This document shows positions 49,053-58,331 of a DNA stretch of 64,000 nucleotides, piece by piece (position 1 is the stretch's first letter; each line of letters begins with the position of its first letter). This DNA comes from Anaerohabitans sp964387285. GTDB taxonomy: Bacteria > Zhuqueibacterota > Zhuqueibacteria > Residuimicrobiales > Residuimicrobiaceae. The notes beneath the pieces are model-generated. The model ran no database searches. It was not told the origin of the DNA and saw only the letters and a list, made by a program, of their open reading frames with translations. Position numbers and translations under genes: made by a program. The DNA is taken from assembly GCA_964387285.1 (NCBI GenBank), contig CAYLWO010000016.1:23152-87151 (forward strand), written 5' to 3'.

Positions 49053-50849
49053 ATGGCCAAAGACAATATACGCAATTTCTGCATTATCGCCCACATCGAT
49101 CACGGCAAATCCACGCTGGCAGACCGTTTGCTGGAAGCTACGCACACGATCACCCAGTACGAGATGAAGGATCAGGTGTTGGACAGCATGGACCTGGAGC
49201 GGGAGCGGGGCATTACCATCAAGATGCACCCCATTACCATGGAGTACCGGGCCCGCGACGGAAAAACCTACATCCTTAACCTGATCGATACCCCGGGCCA
49301 TGTGGATTTCACCTATGAAGTGTCGCGCAGTTTGGCTGCCTGCGAAGGCGCACTGCTCATAGTGGATGTATCGCAGGGCATTGAAGCGCAGACGGTCAGC
49401 AACCTTTATCTGGCTATTGAAAACAATCTGGAAATCATTCCGATCATCAACAAGATTGATCTGCCCAACATCGATCTGGACAATGTCAAACATCAGATCA
49501 TCGATCTGCTGGGCTGCAAAGAGTCCGAGATATTGTTGGCCAGCGCCAAGGCGGGCATCGGCATAGAGGAGATTTTAGAGACCGTCATTCAACGCATTCC
49601 CGCGCCGCAGGGCGATCCCGAAGCGCCGACGCGCGCATTGATTTTTGACTCGGTGTTTAACTCTTATCGCGGCGCCGTGGCGCACATTCGCGTCATGGAA
49701 GGTAAAATCTTTCCGGAACAAACCATCAAATTTTTTTCCACCGGACGCGAGTTTCAGGTGCAGGAGGTGGGCATCCTGCGACTCAAGCAGATAAAAAAGG
49801 ATTTTCTTGAAGCCGGGGAAACCGGTTATCTCATCTCCGGCGTCAAGGAGGTGCGTGACACCAAGGTGGGCGACACCATTATGGACGCCAATCGGCTGGC
49901 CGCGGAACCGCTACCCGGTTATCGCGACGTCAAGCCCATGGTGTTCAGCGGCATGTTTCCATCCGCTGCGGAAAATTATGAAGACCTGCGCGCTGCTCTG
50001 GAAAAATTGAAACTGAACGACTCTTCCTTATTCTATGAACCGGAGACTTCGCTGGCGTTGGGTTTCGGTTTCCGCTGCGGTTTTCTCGGCCTGCTGCACA
50101 TGGAGATTGTGCAGGAACGGTTGGAGCGCGAGTACAATCTGGATCTGGTCAGCACCGTGCCCAACGTCGAGTATCATGTGTTTACCACGCGCGGCGAAAT
50201 GCTGGTCATGGACAATCCGGCTAATCTGCCTTCGCTCAACGACATCGATCATGTGGAAGAGCCCTATATCCGTTCCAGCATTCTTACGCCGTCGGAATAT
50301 ATCGGCAGCATCATGTCCATTTCACGCGAACGGCGCGGCGTTTATATCAACACCGAGTACATCGACAGCCTGCGTGTGATCCTGCATTATGAATTTCCGC
50401 TGGCCGAGGTCATTTTTGATTTCTACGACAAATTGAAATCCATCAGCCGCGGCTATGCCTCTTTTGATTATGAATTTCTCGGTTTTCGCGAAGGCCCGGT
50501 GGTTAAGCTGGACATCCTGCTCAACGGCGATGCAGTGGACGCGTTGTCCGTGATCGTGCATCGTGACAAGGCCTATGATTGGGGCCGCCGGGTTTGCGAA
50601 AAGCTGCGCGAATTGATCCCGCGACAACAGTATGAAGTCGCGATTCAGGCGGCCATCAGCAGCAAGGTCATCGCGCGCGAAACGGTGCGGCCGTTGCGCA
50701 AGAACGTGACCGCAAAATGCTACGGCGGCGACATCACGCGTAAACGCAAGCTCCTGGAGAAACAAAAAGAGGGCAAAAAGCGTATGAAACAACTGGGCAG
50801 GGTTGAAGTGCCGCAGGAGGCGTTTTTAGCCATCCTCAAAACAGATTAG
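49053..50849 (+). CDS. lepA: elongation factor 4, LepA
   Basis: 598 residues from the ATG at 49053; a GTG at 49038 would add five codons. Ribosomal translocation GTPase of the LepA type: G1 in AHIDHGKSTLADRL, G2 RGITIK, G3 DTPGH, G4 NKID and G5 SAK, then domain II, the EF-G-like III and V domains and the LepA-specific C-terminal tail (LRKNVTAKCYGGDITRKRKL). It back-translocates or rescues stalled ribosomes. First gene of a plus-strand run that continues with an ABC exporter, lepB and hemW; in many bacteria lepA-lepB are neighbours. Confidence 0.97.
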   Translation: MAKDNIRNFCIIAHIDHGKSTLADRLLEATHTITQYEMKDQVLDSMDLERERGITIKMHPITMEYRARDGKTYILNLIDTPGHVDFTYEVSRSLAACEGALLIVDVSQGIEAQTVSNLYLAIENNLEIIPIINKIDLPNIDLDNVKHQIIDLLGCKESEILLASAKAGIGIEEILETVIQRIPAPQGDPEAPTRALIFDSVFNSYRGAVAHIRVMEGKIFPEQTIKFFSTGREFQVQEVGILRLKQIKKDFLEAGETGYLISGVKEVRDTKVGDTIMDANRLAAEPLPGYRDVKPMVFSGMFPSAAENYEDLRAALEKLKLNDSSLFYEPETSLALGFGFRCGFLGLLHMEIVQERLEREYNLDLVSTVPNVEYHVFTTRGEMLVMDNPANLPSLNDIDHVEEPYIRSSILTPSEYIGSIMSISRERRGVYINTEYIDSLRVILHYEFPLAEVIFDFYDKLKSISRGYASFDYEFLGFREGPVVKLDILLNGDAVDALSVIVHRDKAYDWGRRVCEKLRELIPRQQYEVAIQAAISSKVIARETVRPLRKNVTAKCYGGDITRKRKLLEKQKEGKKRMKQLGRVEVPQEAFLAILKTD

Positions 50850-50890
50850 CAGTTGAACAGATCGGAAAACAGGATCGAACGGATTCGTAA

Positions 50891-51649
50891 ATGATTAAAG
50901 TGCAAAATCTGAGCAAGTTCTTTGGCAATCGCGCTGCCGTTGACCAAATCTCTTTTGATATTGGTCGAGAACTGTTTGTCTTTCTCGGTCCCAACGGCGC
51001 CGGCAAGACCACGACCATCAAGATGATGACCGGATTGCTCAAGCCGGACGCTGGGTCAATAGAACTGAAGGGCATCGATCTGCTGAAGCAACCTCTGGCC
51101 GCCAAACGGTTGTTCGGTCTGGTGCAGGAAGAGCCGATGCTCTATGACAAGCTAACGGCGGCCGAGTTTGTGCAATTCGTGGCGCGACTGTACAACGTGT
51201 CCAAAGTCGATGCGGCCAAACGCATGGAGCAGCTGTTCGAAATTTTTGAAATGTCCGAGCGCCGCAACGATCTGATTGAAGATTTTTCTCACGGGATGAA
51301 GCAGAAAACCGCGCTGATCGGCGCCCTGATTCATGATCCTGAAATTCTCTTTCTTGACGAGCCATCGGTCGGATTGGATCCCAAATCTGCGCGCAACCTT
51401 AAAGACATGCTAGCCGGCCTGGTGGACAAGGGCCATACGGTCTTTATGTCCACGCACATTCTCGAGCTCGCGGAACGCATGTGCGACCGTGTCGGTATTA
51501 TTCACCAGGGACGGCTCATTGCCATGGGCTCCTTGGAGCAGTTGGCACAGCAGGCCGGCAAGCCGGGCGCTTCATTGGAAGACATTTTTCTCGCTCTGAC
51601 CGGCGATACCGAACAGGAAGGTCTGGTTCGCTTTCTAGAGGGGAACTGA
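50891..51649 (+). CDS. ABC transporter ATP-binding protein
   Basis: 252 residues. Walker A GPNGAGKTT (33-41), Q-loop LVQEEP (78-82), a signature that reads FSHGMKQK instead of LSGGQ (132-139), Walker B ILFLDEP (152-158) and the switch His in FMSTHILELAE. The variant signature is common in the NatA/CcmA-like exporter ATPases. The permease gene follows by 3 bases. The pair probably exports an unknown substrate. It follows lepA by 41 bases. Confidence 0.93.
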   Translation: MIKVQNLSKFFGNRAAVDQISFDIGRELFVFLGPNGAGKTTTIKMMTGLLKPDAGSIELKGIDLLKQPLAAKRLFGLVQEEPMLYDKLTAAEFVQFVARLYNVSKVDAAKRMEQLFEIFEMSERRNDLIEDFSHGMKQKTALIGALIHDPEILFLDEPSVGLDPKSARNLKDMLAGLVDKGHTVFMSTHILELAERMCDRVGIIHQGRLIAMGSLEQLAQQAGKPGASLEDIFLALTGDTEQEGLVRFLEGN

Positions 51650-51652
51650 CGC

Positions 51653-53248
51653 GTGCTCGGGCTGTTGCTGACAACGCGACTGCGCGGTCTGTGGAACGCG
51701 CTGGCCAAAGGCGGCGCTAAAAAGGCGCGCAAAAAATTCGGACTGGTTGGATATTTAATTCTGGTCGTCGTGCTGACGGTGACTTTTTATCAGATTTTTC
51801 ACCGTCTCCATCACTTTGCGGGTTCCGGATCGGCGATCCCAGGTACGTTGTTGGGTGTTTTGCTGCATGGGTTGCTGATTTTGCTGGTGTTCAGCGGTGT
51901 GCCGGTGGTGTTGCATTTCTTTTTTCTTTCCAAAGATTTTTCGCTGCTGTTTTCAGCGCCGATAAAACAATCCACTTTGTTTCAATTCAAATATATTGAA
52001 GCGCTCTTTGCCAATTCATCGGTGTTTTGGGCATTTGGATTGCCCACCATGCTGGGATACGGCCTGGCTGTGTCCGCACCGATGTGGTATTATCCACTGG
52101 CCTTGTTCAGTGCGTTTTTATTTCTGGCCCTACCCACCGGCCTGGCAGTGTTTTTGTCCATGGCTCTGGTGCGCCTGCTTCCGGCCAAGCGCGCAAAAAA
52201 CATCGCTGCTCTGGTCGTCGGAATGATATTTATCGGCGTCTGGCTGGCCATGCAGTTTTTCCGCATCTCGAGCCTGGATCCGCAAAGCCGTCATTACGAT
52301 CCGCAGACCCTCGAACGTCTGGCACTTTTGGAAAACCGTTTTGCCTATTTGCCCTCGGATTGGCTGGCCCGGTCCTGGCAGGCGGCAGGGCAGGGCGAGT
52401 TCTTGAGCTCTTTGCTGCCGTTGTTGCTGCTGCTGGTTCTGGCTTTTGCATTTTATGTGCTTGGGCGATCGCTGATGGCCGCCTATCTGGAACAAACCTT
52501 ATCGCCCAAAGCGCGGCGTGCGGACAAACGCAGCGGCGCCGGGACCATGCCGGTTTCCTTTGGCTGGGCGCTCATCGCCCGCGACGTCAAACTTTTGGTG
52601 CGCGACTCGCGACAAATACCTCCGTTGGTGATGTTCGCGGCCCTGGTGATCGTTTTTCCGCTTCTTACCAGTCAAAATATGCGCGAGGTGACCGGCGCTT
52701 TTCACATATATATGCCGTTTCTTTATCCGTTATTGTTAACCGGTCTGTTTATCAGCTCTAACGCTGCGCGCCTGATTCCGCTGGAAGGGCGGCCTTTCGG
52801 TTTGCTCAAGATCGGGCCACAGCCTTTTCGACGTATTGTTTTTACTAAAAATCTTTTGGCCGCTGCTTTTGGCAGCTTGATCGGGCTAATTTCCATACTT
52901 GTATCCGCCTGGTCGCATCACGCTTCTTTTGCGCCGACAGCCCAGGCTGTGGTTGTTTTGCTGGCGCTTAACCTTGCTGCTGCCGGGCTGGGCAGTTACT
53001 TTGGCGCCTCTTTTGGAAAATTCGATTGGGAGCACCCCAAGCGCATGCTCACCGGCGCCGGCAACTTTATATTATCTCTTTGCGGCGCGGCGCTGTTTTT
53101 GCTCCTTTTTGGTATGATGTTTTTCGGCCTGATGCTTAACCTGATCTGGCTCGCTCTTTTTATCGTGATTGCTCTCTGTGCGGCGGTTCTGTGGCTGGGA
53201 ACAATTTTGGCTGCGAACAAGTTAGACTCCATGGACTGGAGTTTTTGA
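51653..53248 (+). CDS. ABC transporter permease, large single-subunit type
   Basis: 531 residues from a GTG (51653) that directly follows the ATPase stop. About 12 hydrophobic segments, starting near 33-50 and ending near 500-520, with cytoplasmic loops that hold LPAKRAKNIA and ARRADKRSGAG. It resembles the putative ABC exporter group in which one long permease pairs with a NatA-like ATPase. A half-size permease repeated twice is likely. Substrate unknown. Confidence 0.83.
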   Translation: MLGLLLTTRLRGLWNALAKGGAKKARKKFGLVGYLILVVVLTVTFYQIFHRLHHFAGSGSAIPGTLLGVLLHGLLILLVFSGVPVVLHFFFLSKDFSLLFSAPIKQSTLFQFKYIEALFANSSVFWAFGLPTMLGYGLAVSAPMWYYPLALFSAFLFLALPTGLAVFLSMALVRLLPAKRAKNIAALVVGMIFIGVWLAMQFFRISSLDPQSRHYDPQTLERLALLENRFAYLPSDWLARSWQAAGQGEFLSSLLPLLLLLVLAFAFYVLGRSLMAAYLEQTLSPKARRADKRSGAGTMPVSFGWALIARDVKLLVRDSRQIPPLVMFAALVIVFPLLTSQNMREVTGAFHIYMPFLYPLLLTGLFISSNAARLIPLEGRPFGLLKIGPQPFRRIVFTKNLLAAAFGSLIGLISILVSAWSHHASFAPTAQAVVVLLALNLAAAGLGSYFGASFGKFDWEHPKRMLTGAGNFILSLCGAALFLLLFGMMFFGLMLNLIWLALFIVIALCAAVLWLGTILAANKLDSMDWSF

Positions 53249-53266
53249 CACAAGAAAGGATGGTAC

Positions 53267-53986
53267 ATGAGTTCCAAAGGCAAGAATATTTTTCGTGAAT
53301 ACTTTGAAGCGTTTGCCGTGGCGTTGCTGGCGGCCCTGATTTTGCGCGCCCTGGTGATTCAGGCGTTCCGCATTCCAACCGGCTCCATGAAAGACACGTT
53401 GCTGATCGGCGATTTTTTGCTGGTCAACAAATTTATTTACGGCGCGGCCACGCCAGACTATGTTCCTTTTACCAAAATCAAAGTACCGTACTTTCAGTTT
53501 CCCGGACTGCGCAAGCCGGAAAAAGGCGATATCATTGTTTTCAAATATCCCCAGGATGAAACTCTGGATTATATCAAACGCTGCATAGCCACGGCCGGCG
53601 ACACCCTGGAAATGCATCAGGGGCTGGTTTACATAAACCGCAAACCGGAGGGTCAAATCACCTTTCTCGAAAAAAAGTTCGACTATGAAGAGAACCAGTA
53701 CATCAATTATTATCGCGTCAAAACAACGCTCGGCAAAGAGTACACCATCCGTCGTTATGACGGATATAGTCCGGAATTCCCGGCTGTGGTGGTGCCGCCG
53801 GGCCACCTGTTCATGATGGGCGACAATCGCGACAACAGCGCCGACAGCCGCAGCTGGGGATTCATGCCCATGCGAAATATTCGCGGCAAAGCGTTGGTGA
53901 TCTATTTTTCCTGGGAAAAGAACGAGGCGTGGTGGAATCTCATGAAAGCCATCCGCTGGAACCGCATTTTCGGGGTGATTATCTAG
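53267..53986 (+). CDS. lepB: signal peptidase I
   Basis: 239 residues with one N-terminal membrane anchor (about 14-33). Catalytic Ser40 lies in PTGSMKDTL and the general base Lys104 in YIKRCIATAGD. The later boxes GDNRDNSADSRSWGF are intact. It removes signal peptides from exported proteins at the outer face of the membrane. The stop TAG shares a base with the hemW GTG start. It follows the ABC permease by 18 bases. Confidence 0.96.
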   Translation: MSSKGKNIFREYFEAFAVALLAALILRALVIQAFRIPTGSMKDTLLIGDFLLVNKFIYGAATPDYVPFTKIKVPYFQFPGLRKPEKGDIIVFKYPQDETLDYIKRCIATAGDTLEMHQGLVYINRKPEGQITFLEKKFDYEENQYINYYRVKTTLGKEYTIRRYDGYSPEFPAVVVPPGHLFMMGDNRDNSADSRSWGFMPMRNIRGKALVIYFSWEKNEAWWNLMKAIRWNRIFGVII

Positions 53987-55140
53987 TGTCTCAGGACCTG
54001 GCGCTCTATCTGCATATTCCGTTTTGCGAAAGGAAATGCAGTTATTGTGATTTCTTTTCCATCACGGAAAAAGAAAAGCTGGCGCCTTTTGTGGACGCGT
54101 TGTTGTTAGAGATAGAATATTATGCACAGAACCCTCCCTTTGGAGGGTTTTCTGTTTCTACCATCTATCTGGGCGGCGGTACGCCTTCGCTGTTGTCTGC
54201 GCAGCAATTATATAAAATCCTGGATAAAATTCATACTGTTTTTTCAGTCCGGAATGACGCTGAAGTCACTCTGGAAGCCAATCCTGGCGCCCTGGACAAC
54301 AACCATCTGGCCGGCTATCGACAATTGGGCGTCAATCGACTCAGTCTCGGCATCCAGTCTTTTCAAGACGCCGAGTTGCAGCAACTGGGGCGCATTCATA
54401 CATCGACAGACGCAGAGCGCGCCATCGTGGCGGCACGACAGGCCGGATTTGACAATCTTGGTCTGGATTTTATTTTTGCAATTCCACATCAGGATATGGC
54501 CCATTGGCGTCAGACCCTGACACGGGCCCTTGACTACCGACCAGAGCACCTTTCCTGTTACAGCTTATCCATTGAAACTGGCACTCCGCTCAGTCGACTA
54601 GTGGAACAAAACAGCGTACAGCCTTGCAATGAAGAATTGGCGCGCGAAATGTTTATTGCCACTCAGGAAACCCTGATTCAAGCCGGATATGAGCACTATG
54701 AAATTTCCAATTACAGCCTGCCGGGTTTTCGTTCCCAACACAACCAGAAATACTGGTCCGGCGCTGCTTATCTGGGATTGGGGCCATCCGCCCATTCCTT
54801 TGACGGCAGAAAACGCTGGTGGAACGTACGCAATGTTGATGATTACCTCTCTGCTTTGTCAATGGGAATTTTGCCTGTTGCAGAGACAGAAGAGCTTTCC
54901 ACAGTACAGCAAAAGACAGAAGCGGTTTTGCTGGGACTGCGGCGGATGGAAGGTCTGACCATTTCCGGGTTTGAAAAAATCATCGCCGACATGGGCGGCA
55001 TTGACGAAAAGACTCGAGCGTTCGATCATTCTGCAACCGGACGATTGTTTGCTTGGAATCACGGTCAATTGGCTTTGACGCGGGAGGGATTGTTGCTGTA
55101 TAATTATGTGTGTGAAAAATTATGTTCGCAGATTATTTAA
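53986..55140 (+). CDS. hemW: radical SAM heme chaperone HemW
   Basis: 384 residues from GTG at 53986. The radical SAM cluster is C14-xxx-C18-xx-C21 in CERKCSYC, followed by GGGTPS, a SAM-binding EANPG and the HemN-type C-terminal domain (YWSGAAYLGLGPSAHSF). It binds heme and delivers it to apo-proteins; members were once called oxygen-independent coproporphyrinogen oxidase. A strong hairpin with a T-run (54126-54155) lies inside the gene. It overlaps the stop of lepB and, at its end, the next gene. Confidence 0.93.
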   Translation: MSQDLALYLHIPFCERKCSYCDFFSITEKEKLAPFVDALLLEIEYYAQNPPFGGFSVSTIYLGGGTPSLLSAQQLYKILDKIHTVFSVRNDAEVTLEANPGALDNNHLAGYRQLGVNRLSLGIQSFQDAELQQLGRIHTSTDAERAIVAARQAGFDNLGLDFIFAIPHQDMAHWRQTLTRALDYRPEHLSCYSLSIETGTPLSRLVEQNSVQPCNEELAREMFIATQETLIQAGYEHYEISNYSLPGFRSQHNQKYWSGAAYLGLGPSAHSFDGRKRWWNVRNVDDYLSALSMGILPVAETEELSTVQQKTEAVLLGLRRMEGLTISGFEKIIADMGGIDEKTRAFDHSATGRLFAWNHGQLALTREGLLLYNYVCEKLCSQII

Positions 55141-55643
55141 CCTTGATCGATCACCATCTCAATTCGTATCGTGGCTTTCAAGCCGCGGACCTGTATAAAC
55201 TGCTCTATCAATCTACACTCGGACCGGAGCATTTATTAACGGATGTGGAGCAGGCGCGCTTTTGGTTGCAAAAAGAGTGGGTACAGGAGGCGGCCAACGC
55301 GACCGAACAGCTGTATGAACCAATTTCGTTGGATGGACAATTGGGGCGATTGCATCTTCGTCCTTTCAAGGCAGCCGGTCATGATTGGCAAGAGTTGTGG
55401 ACATCATTTTATCAAACCTGTCTTACATGGCAGGCAGACAAAAACAGTTTCATCACAATCTGGCAGCAAGCCTTGGATTGGATCAAGCAAGGCTGTCTGT
55501 CGCTCTCTGTTGAACAGGCTATAGAACTTGACAGCGTGCAATCGAGCCGTGGTTATCCGGCGGTGCGCCACTCGGAGAGTTATCGGTTAATCAATAAACC
55601 GGCGTATCGTGTGGTTTTAAATTCATGGAACGTTCAACGTTGA
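55122..55643 (+). CDS. conserved hypothetical coupled to hemW
   Basis: 173 residues. The ATG at 55122 lies within the last codons of hemW (19-base overlap), so the pair is coupled. The protein is helical with a conserved-looking block ADLYKLLYQSTLGPEHLLTD and, near its end, RGYPAVRHSESYRLINKPAY. No signal peptide or membrane segment. The last residues (NSWNVQR) are encoded inside an 18-base palindrome (55630-55647), so the true family end may be a little earlier. I do not recognise the family. Confidence 0.7.
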   Translation: MFADYLTLIDHHLNSYRGFQAADLYKLLYQSTLGPEHLLTDVEQARFWLQKEWVQEAANATEQLYEPISLDGQLGRLHLRPFKAAGHDWQELWTSFYQTCLTWQADKNSFITIWQQALDWIKQGCLSLSVEQAIELDSVQSSRGYPAVRHSESYRLINKPAYRVVLNSWNVQR

Positions 55644-55647
55644 ACGT
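55630..55647. repeat. 18-base palindrome
   Basis: ACGTTCAACGTTGAACGT is a perfect palindrome lying across the stop of the hemW-coupled gene, 8 bases before the convergent transporter gene ends. It resembles GTTGAACG-type words found between genes in other bacteria. Confidence 0.55.
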
Positions 55648-55654
55648 GCAACGG

Positions 55655-57043
55655 TTAAAAAAATCCCGGTATCTGAAACACACAAAAGTAGCCGAAAACC
55701 ATAAATGCCAAAGTCAGTCCGACGCTGAAAATCCAGTGCGGTTGCAGAATTTTGCGGGCATCCGGCGACAGCATTTTCGGCAGGACCACATACAAACCTA
55801 CGATCAACCACAACGCCTGTAACGGCGTTAACAGCAAACCATCCAATACAGCCGCTGTCTTTACCATGATTACCGGCTTCATGCCAAAGGTATAGACGAT
55901 GGTCATGTTGGTAATAAAAAAGTAAATCAGAAACAAGCGGAACTGTTTTTTCCAGGGAATGGTTTTCCATCCCGGAATACAGATGCGAAACGCGTCCGCC
56001 AGCAAGCGCGGCCAGCCAGCCACCTGACCTACCTGGGTGCTGATCAGCGCAGCAGTGCCGGCAATAAGAAAAAGATATCCACCCAACAAACCCCACTGGG
56101 CACTGAATAGAGTTGACAACTGCATGGCCACTTGCGGTCCCTGGGGCGCCAGATGCCGTGGTCCGAGAACGCCGGCGCCGGCAATGGCAAAGCAGGCTGT
56201 CACCGAAACACCGATAATAAGAGCCAGAGTAGCGTCCGTATATACGATGCGGCACCAGCCTTTTATATCCCGGGCGGTCTCTTTCGACATGGAGGCGAGA
56301 AATTTTTCATCAGCCGGCTCCCCTTGGGGACGTTGATGGGCAGCGCCATAACCGGCGCCCATGACCCAGTAGCTGTACCAGACCTGGCTGGCAAAACCGC
56401 CCGCAGCCCAGCCCAAGAGCGGCAAGATTTCCCGCCAGGCGTTAGCGGAAACCTCCGGCGTTTTTAATGCCCATGCCGGCACCGCTGGAATCTGCGGTAA
56501 GAGTCCGCGCAATACCACCAGCATGCCCGGGAACACGGTCACCGCGACATAGAGAACGCCCAAGAGGATAATCACCACAAAAAAGCTCATCACCATTTTC
56601 AAAACCGTGAACCGGCCGGACCAGACTGCGACAACAGCAAAGATGGTGACCAGCCAACCGCCCAATACCGGTTTGACCGGACATAACGAACTGACAAAAA
56701 CACCGGCGGCCACGGCCAGGGAACCGATCGCCAAAGTGGCGCTGACGAATTGGGCAATCAATACCAGCCACACCGCCCAGTTAGCCGGTCCGGGCATGCG
56801 ATGCAGCATATCGATCATGCCTTCGCCGGTACAGACTGTATAACGGGCGCCGCTCATGCCGATCCAGTATTTTAGAAAAATTGCAAAGACAATGGCCCAG
56901 AGAACCCCGGTTCCCAGGATTGCGCCGGTGCGCGTTGCCAGAATCACTTCGCCGGAGCCGATATATTCGGCACACCAGACAAAAGAGGGCCCGACCATGG
57001 CCAGAATCGCCCATCCGACAGGAGGTTTTTGCACTGTTTGCAT
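55655..57043 (-). CDS. Nramp-related transporter without the DPGN motif
   Basis: 462 residues from the ATG at 57043, with 11 hydrophobic segments. Segment 1 reads GPSFVWCAEYIGSGEVILAT, where classical Nramp metal transporters have DPGN; the AEYIGSGE form marks a separate branch of the superfamily. The MPH motif of segment 6 is also absent (region GGFASQVWYSYWVMGAG). Members of such branches move Mg or other substrates, or are uncharacterised. Metal transport should therefore not be assumed. A parvulin gene lies upstream on the strand with 130 bases between. Confidence 0.78.
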   Translation of the reverse strand: MQTVQKPPVGWAILAMVGPSFVWCAEYIGSGEVILATRTGAILGTGVLWAIVFAIFLKYWIGMSGARYTVCTGEGMIDMLHRMPGPANWAVWLVLIAQFVSATLAIGSLAVAAGVFVSSLCPVKPVLGGWLVTIFAVVAVWSGRFTVLKMVMSFFVVIILLGVLYVAVTVFPGMLVVLRGLLPQIPAVPAWALKTPEVSANAWREILPLLGWAAGGFASQVWYSYWVMGAGYGAAHQRPQGEPADEKFLASMSKETARDIKGWCRIVYTDATLALIIGVSVTACFAIAGAGVLGPRHLAPQGPQVAMQLSTLFSAQWGLLGGYLFLIAGTAALISTQVGQVAGWPRLLADAFRICIPGWKTIPWKKQFRLFLIYFFITNMTIVYTFGMKPVIMVKTAAVLDGLLLTPLQALWLIVGLYVVLPKMLSPDARKILQPHWIFSVGLTLAFMVFGYFCVFQIPGFF

Positions 57044-57093
57044 TTTATTATTCAACTTTCCATTGTGATAAAAATAATCATTGGCCCTTCGGT

Positions 57094-57109
57094 CAGAGTC
57101 TTGACTCTG
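57094..57109. repeat. short palindrome in the transporter leader
   Basis: CAGAGTC-TT-GACTCTG, a 7-bp stem with a 2-base spacer, in the 130-base gap before the transporter gene. A TTGCAAACCTTTGCAAGG word pair follows it on the plus strand near 57132. These look like dispersed repeat words rather than a terminator. Confidence 0.4.
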
Positions 57110-57173
57110 TGATCCTAAATTGAGGCGCGAGTTGCAAACCTTTGCAAGGATCAGGCGACCGTACAATTCAGGT

Positions 57174-58163
57174 TTATAATATAATCGTAATTAACGCCTG
57201 TCGCCACAAGCTGTCTTTAAGCAAGGCGATTCTTTGTTGCTTTTTTTGTTGCACGCATTTCTCCTGCAACTCGGCGCGCACCGCAGTAAAAGGCCGTGTT
57301 TCCTTATATCGACGAACGACCTTGATAAAATAATCAGCCTGATCATATTCAAGACGGCGCACGTGACCGACCGATGCGGAAAACACGCACGCTTCCAAAA
57401 CAGCAGGCAGTCGACCGCGTGCGACGTTTTCAATCAAACCGCCGCCGCCGCTGGTATGGGGGTCATCAGAATATTGTTTTGCCAATTCACCGAAATCCTC
57501 GTCATTGTTGATTCTGGATACAAGTTCCTCCAGCTTGATTTCATTGCTAGCTGTATTGATTCGATGAACGATAATCTGCCGGAAATCCGCGCTTTTGTCC
57601 TGGTGATAAAGATCGATTAATTCCGCTTCAGTCACATGCACAGGTTGATTTTCGATAGCGCTGAGGAATTTGCGCAGCGTCACCTGTTCGCAGAGTCGCT
57701 GCACCACCTGTTCATGGATCAGTCCATCGGCTAGCAGGCGTTTGCGATAAAGCGGTTCACCGCCATTTTGCCGGTACAGCCGCTGCAAGGCCGTGTCCCG
57801 TTCAGCAGGCGAGGCCACAACGCCTGCAGCTTGCGCGCTGATCAACAGCAATCGCCGTTCGATCATCCGTTTGAGATGTTGCTGGACAATGTTTTTCAGT
57901 TGCACCGAATCCAGGGCCAGCCAGTCATAGATATTTTCACCGGACTCTTTGATCTGCTCCAATAAAAAAGAATCGCAGGTCACGTTGAAATAGCGACATT
58001 GCGCCAGCGTACGGTTTTTCTCCGGGTCCAGGGCCGGCAGTTTTTTGCTCAACTCGGCTGCAAAGTGATACAACCGACTTTTGGAAAAACCTTCCAGATC
58101 GGCTGACGGCCGGCAATTCAGGAGCAAGGCCAGCAAAAGCAGGCTGATGTTTCTTCTTTTCAT
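57174..58163 (-). CDS. parvulin-type peptidyl-prolyl isomerase, lipoprotein
   Basis: 329 residues from the ATG at 58163. The signal peptide ends LLLNC followed by RPSAD, a lipobox. A SurA-like helical N-terminal part (about 25-185) precedes the parvulin domain (about 195-290), whose core is FRQIIVHRINTASNEIK, then DFGELAKQYSDDPHTSGGGG and LEYDQADYFIKVVRRYKETR. It should help fold outer-membrane or secreted proteins in the periplasm. The long N-terminal helical arms are those of PrsA/SurA chaperones. Confidence 0.85.
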   Translation of the reverse strand: MKRRNISLLLLALLLNCRPSADLEGFSKSRLYHFAAELSKKLPALDPEKNRTLAQCRYFNVTCDSFLLEQIKESGENIYDWLALDSVQLKNIVQQHLKRMIERRLLLISAQAAGVVASPAERDTALQRLYRQNGGEPLYRKRLLADGLIHEQVVQRLCEQVTLRKFLSAIENQPVHVTEAELIDLYHQDKSADFRQIIVHRINTASNEIKLEELVSRINNDEDFGELAKQYSDDPHTSGGGGLIENVARGRLPAVLEACVFSASVGHVRRLEYDQADYFIKVVRRYKETRPFTAVRAELQEKCVQQKKQQRIALLKDSLWRQALITIIL

Positions 58164-58331
58164 AACTATTTGCCTGAGATCAATATTTAAAAACTTTATC
58201 ATAGTAAATAATTAGCAGATTTCATATATTTATTTTTTAACCTGATCATTAACGGGGTAACCGGCTGGCTCGGGGCATGAAATTACACTTTTGCATCAGT
58301 TAGAAGATTAAAGTAATCAACAACTAAGGTT

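Noticed and set aside
52027..52761. 244-residue open frame in an alternative plus frame
   Set aside because: Shadow of the ABC permease; no ribosome site and an implausible sequence.
53222..53806. 194-residue minus-strand frame
   Set aside because: Antisense to signal peptidase I, which has all its motifs.
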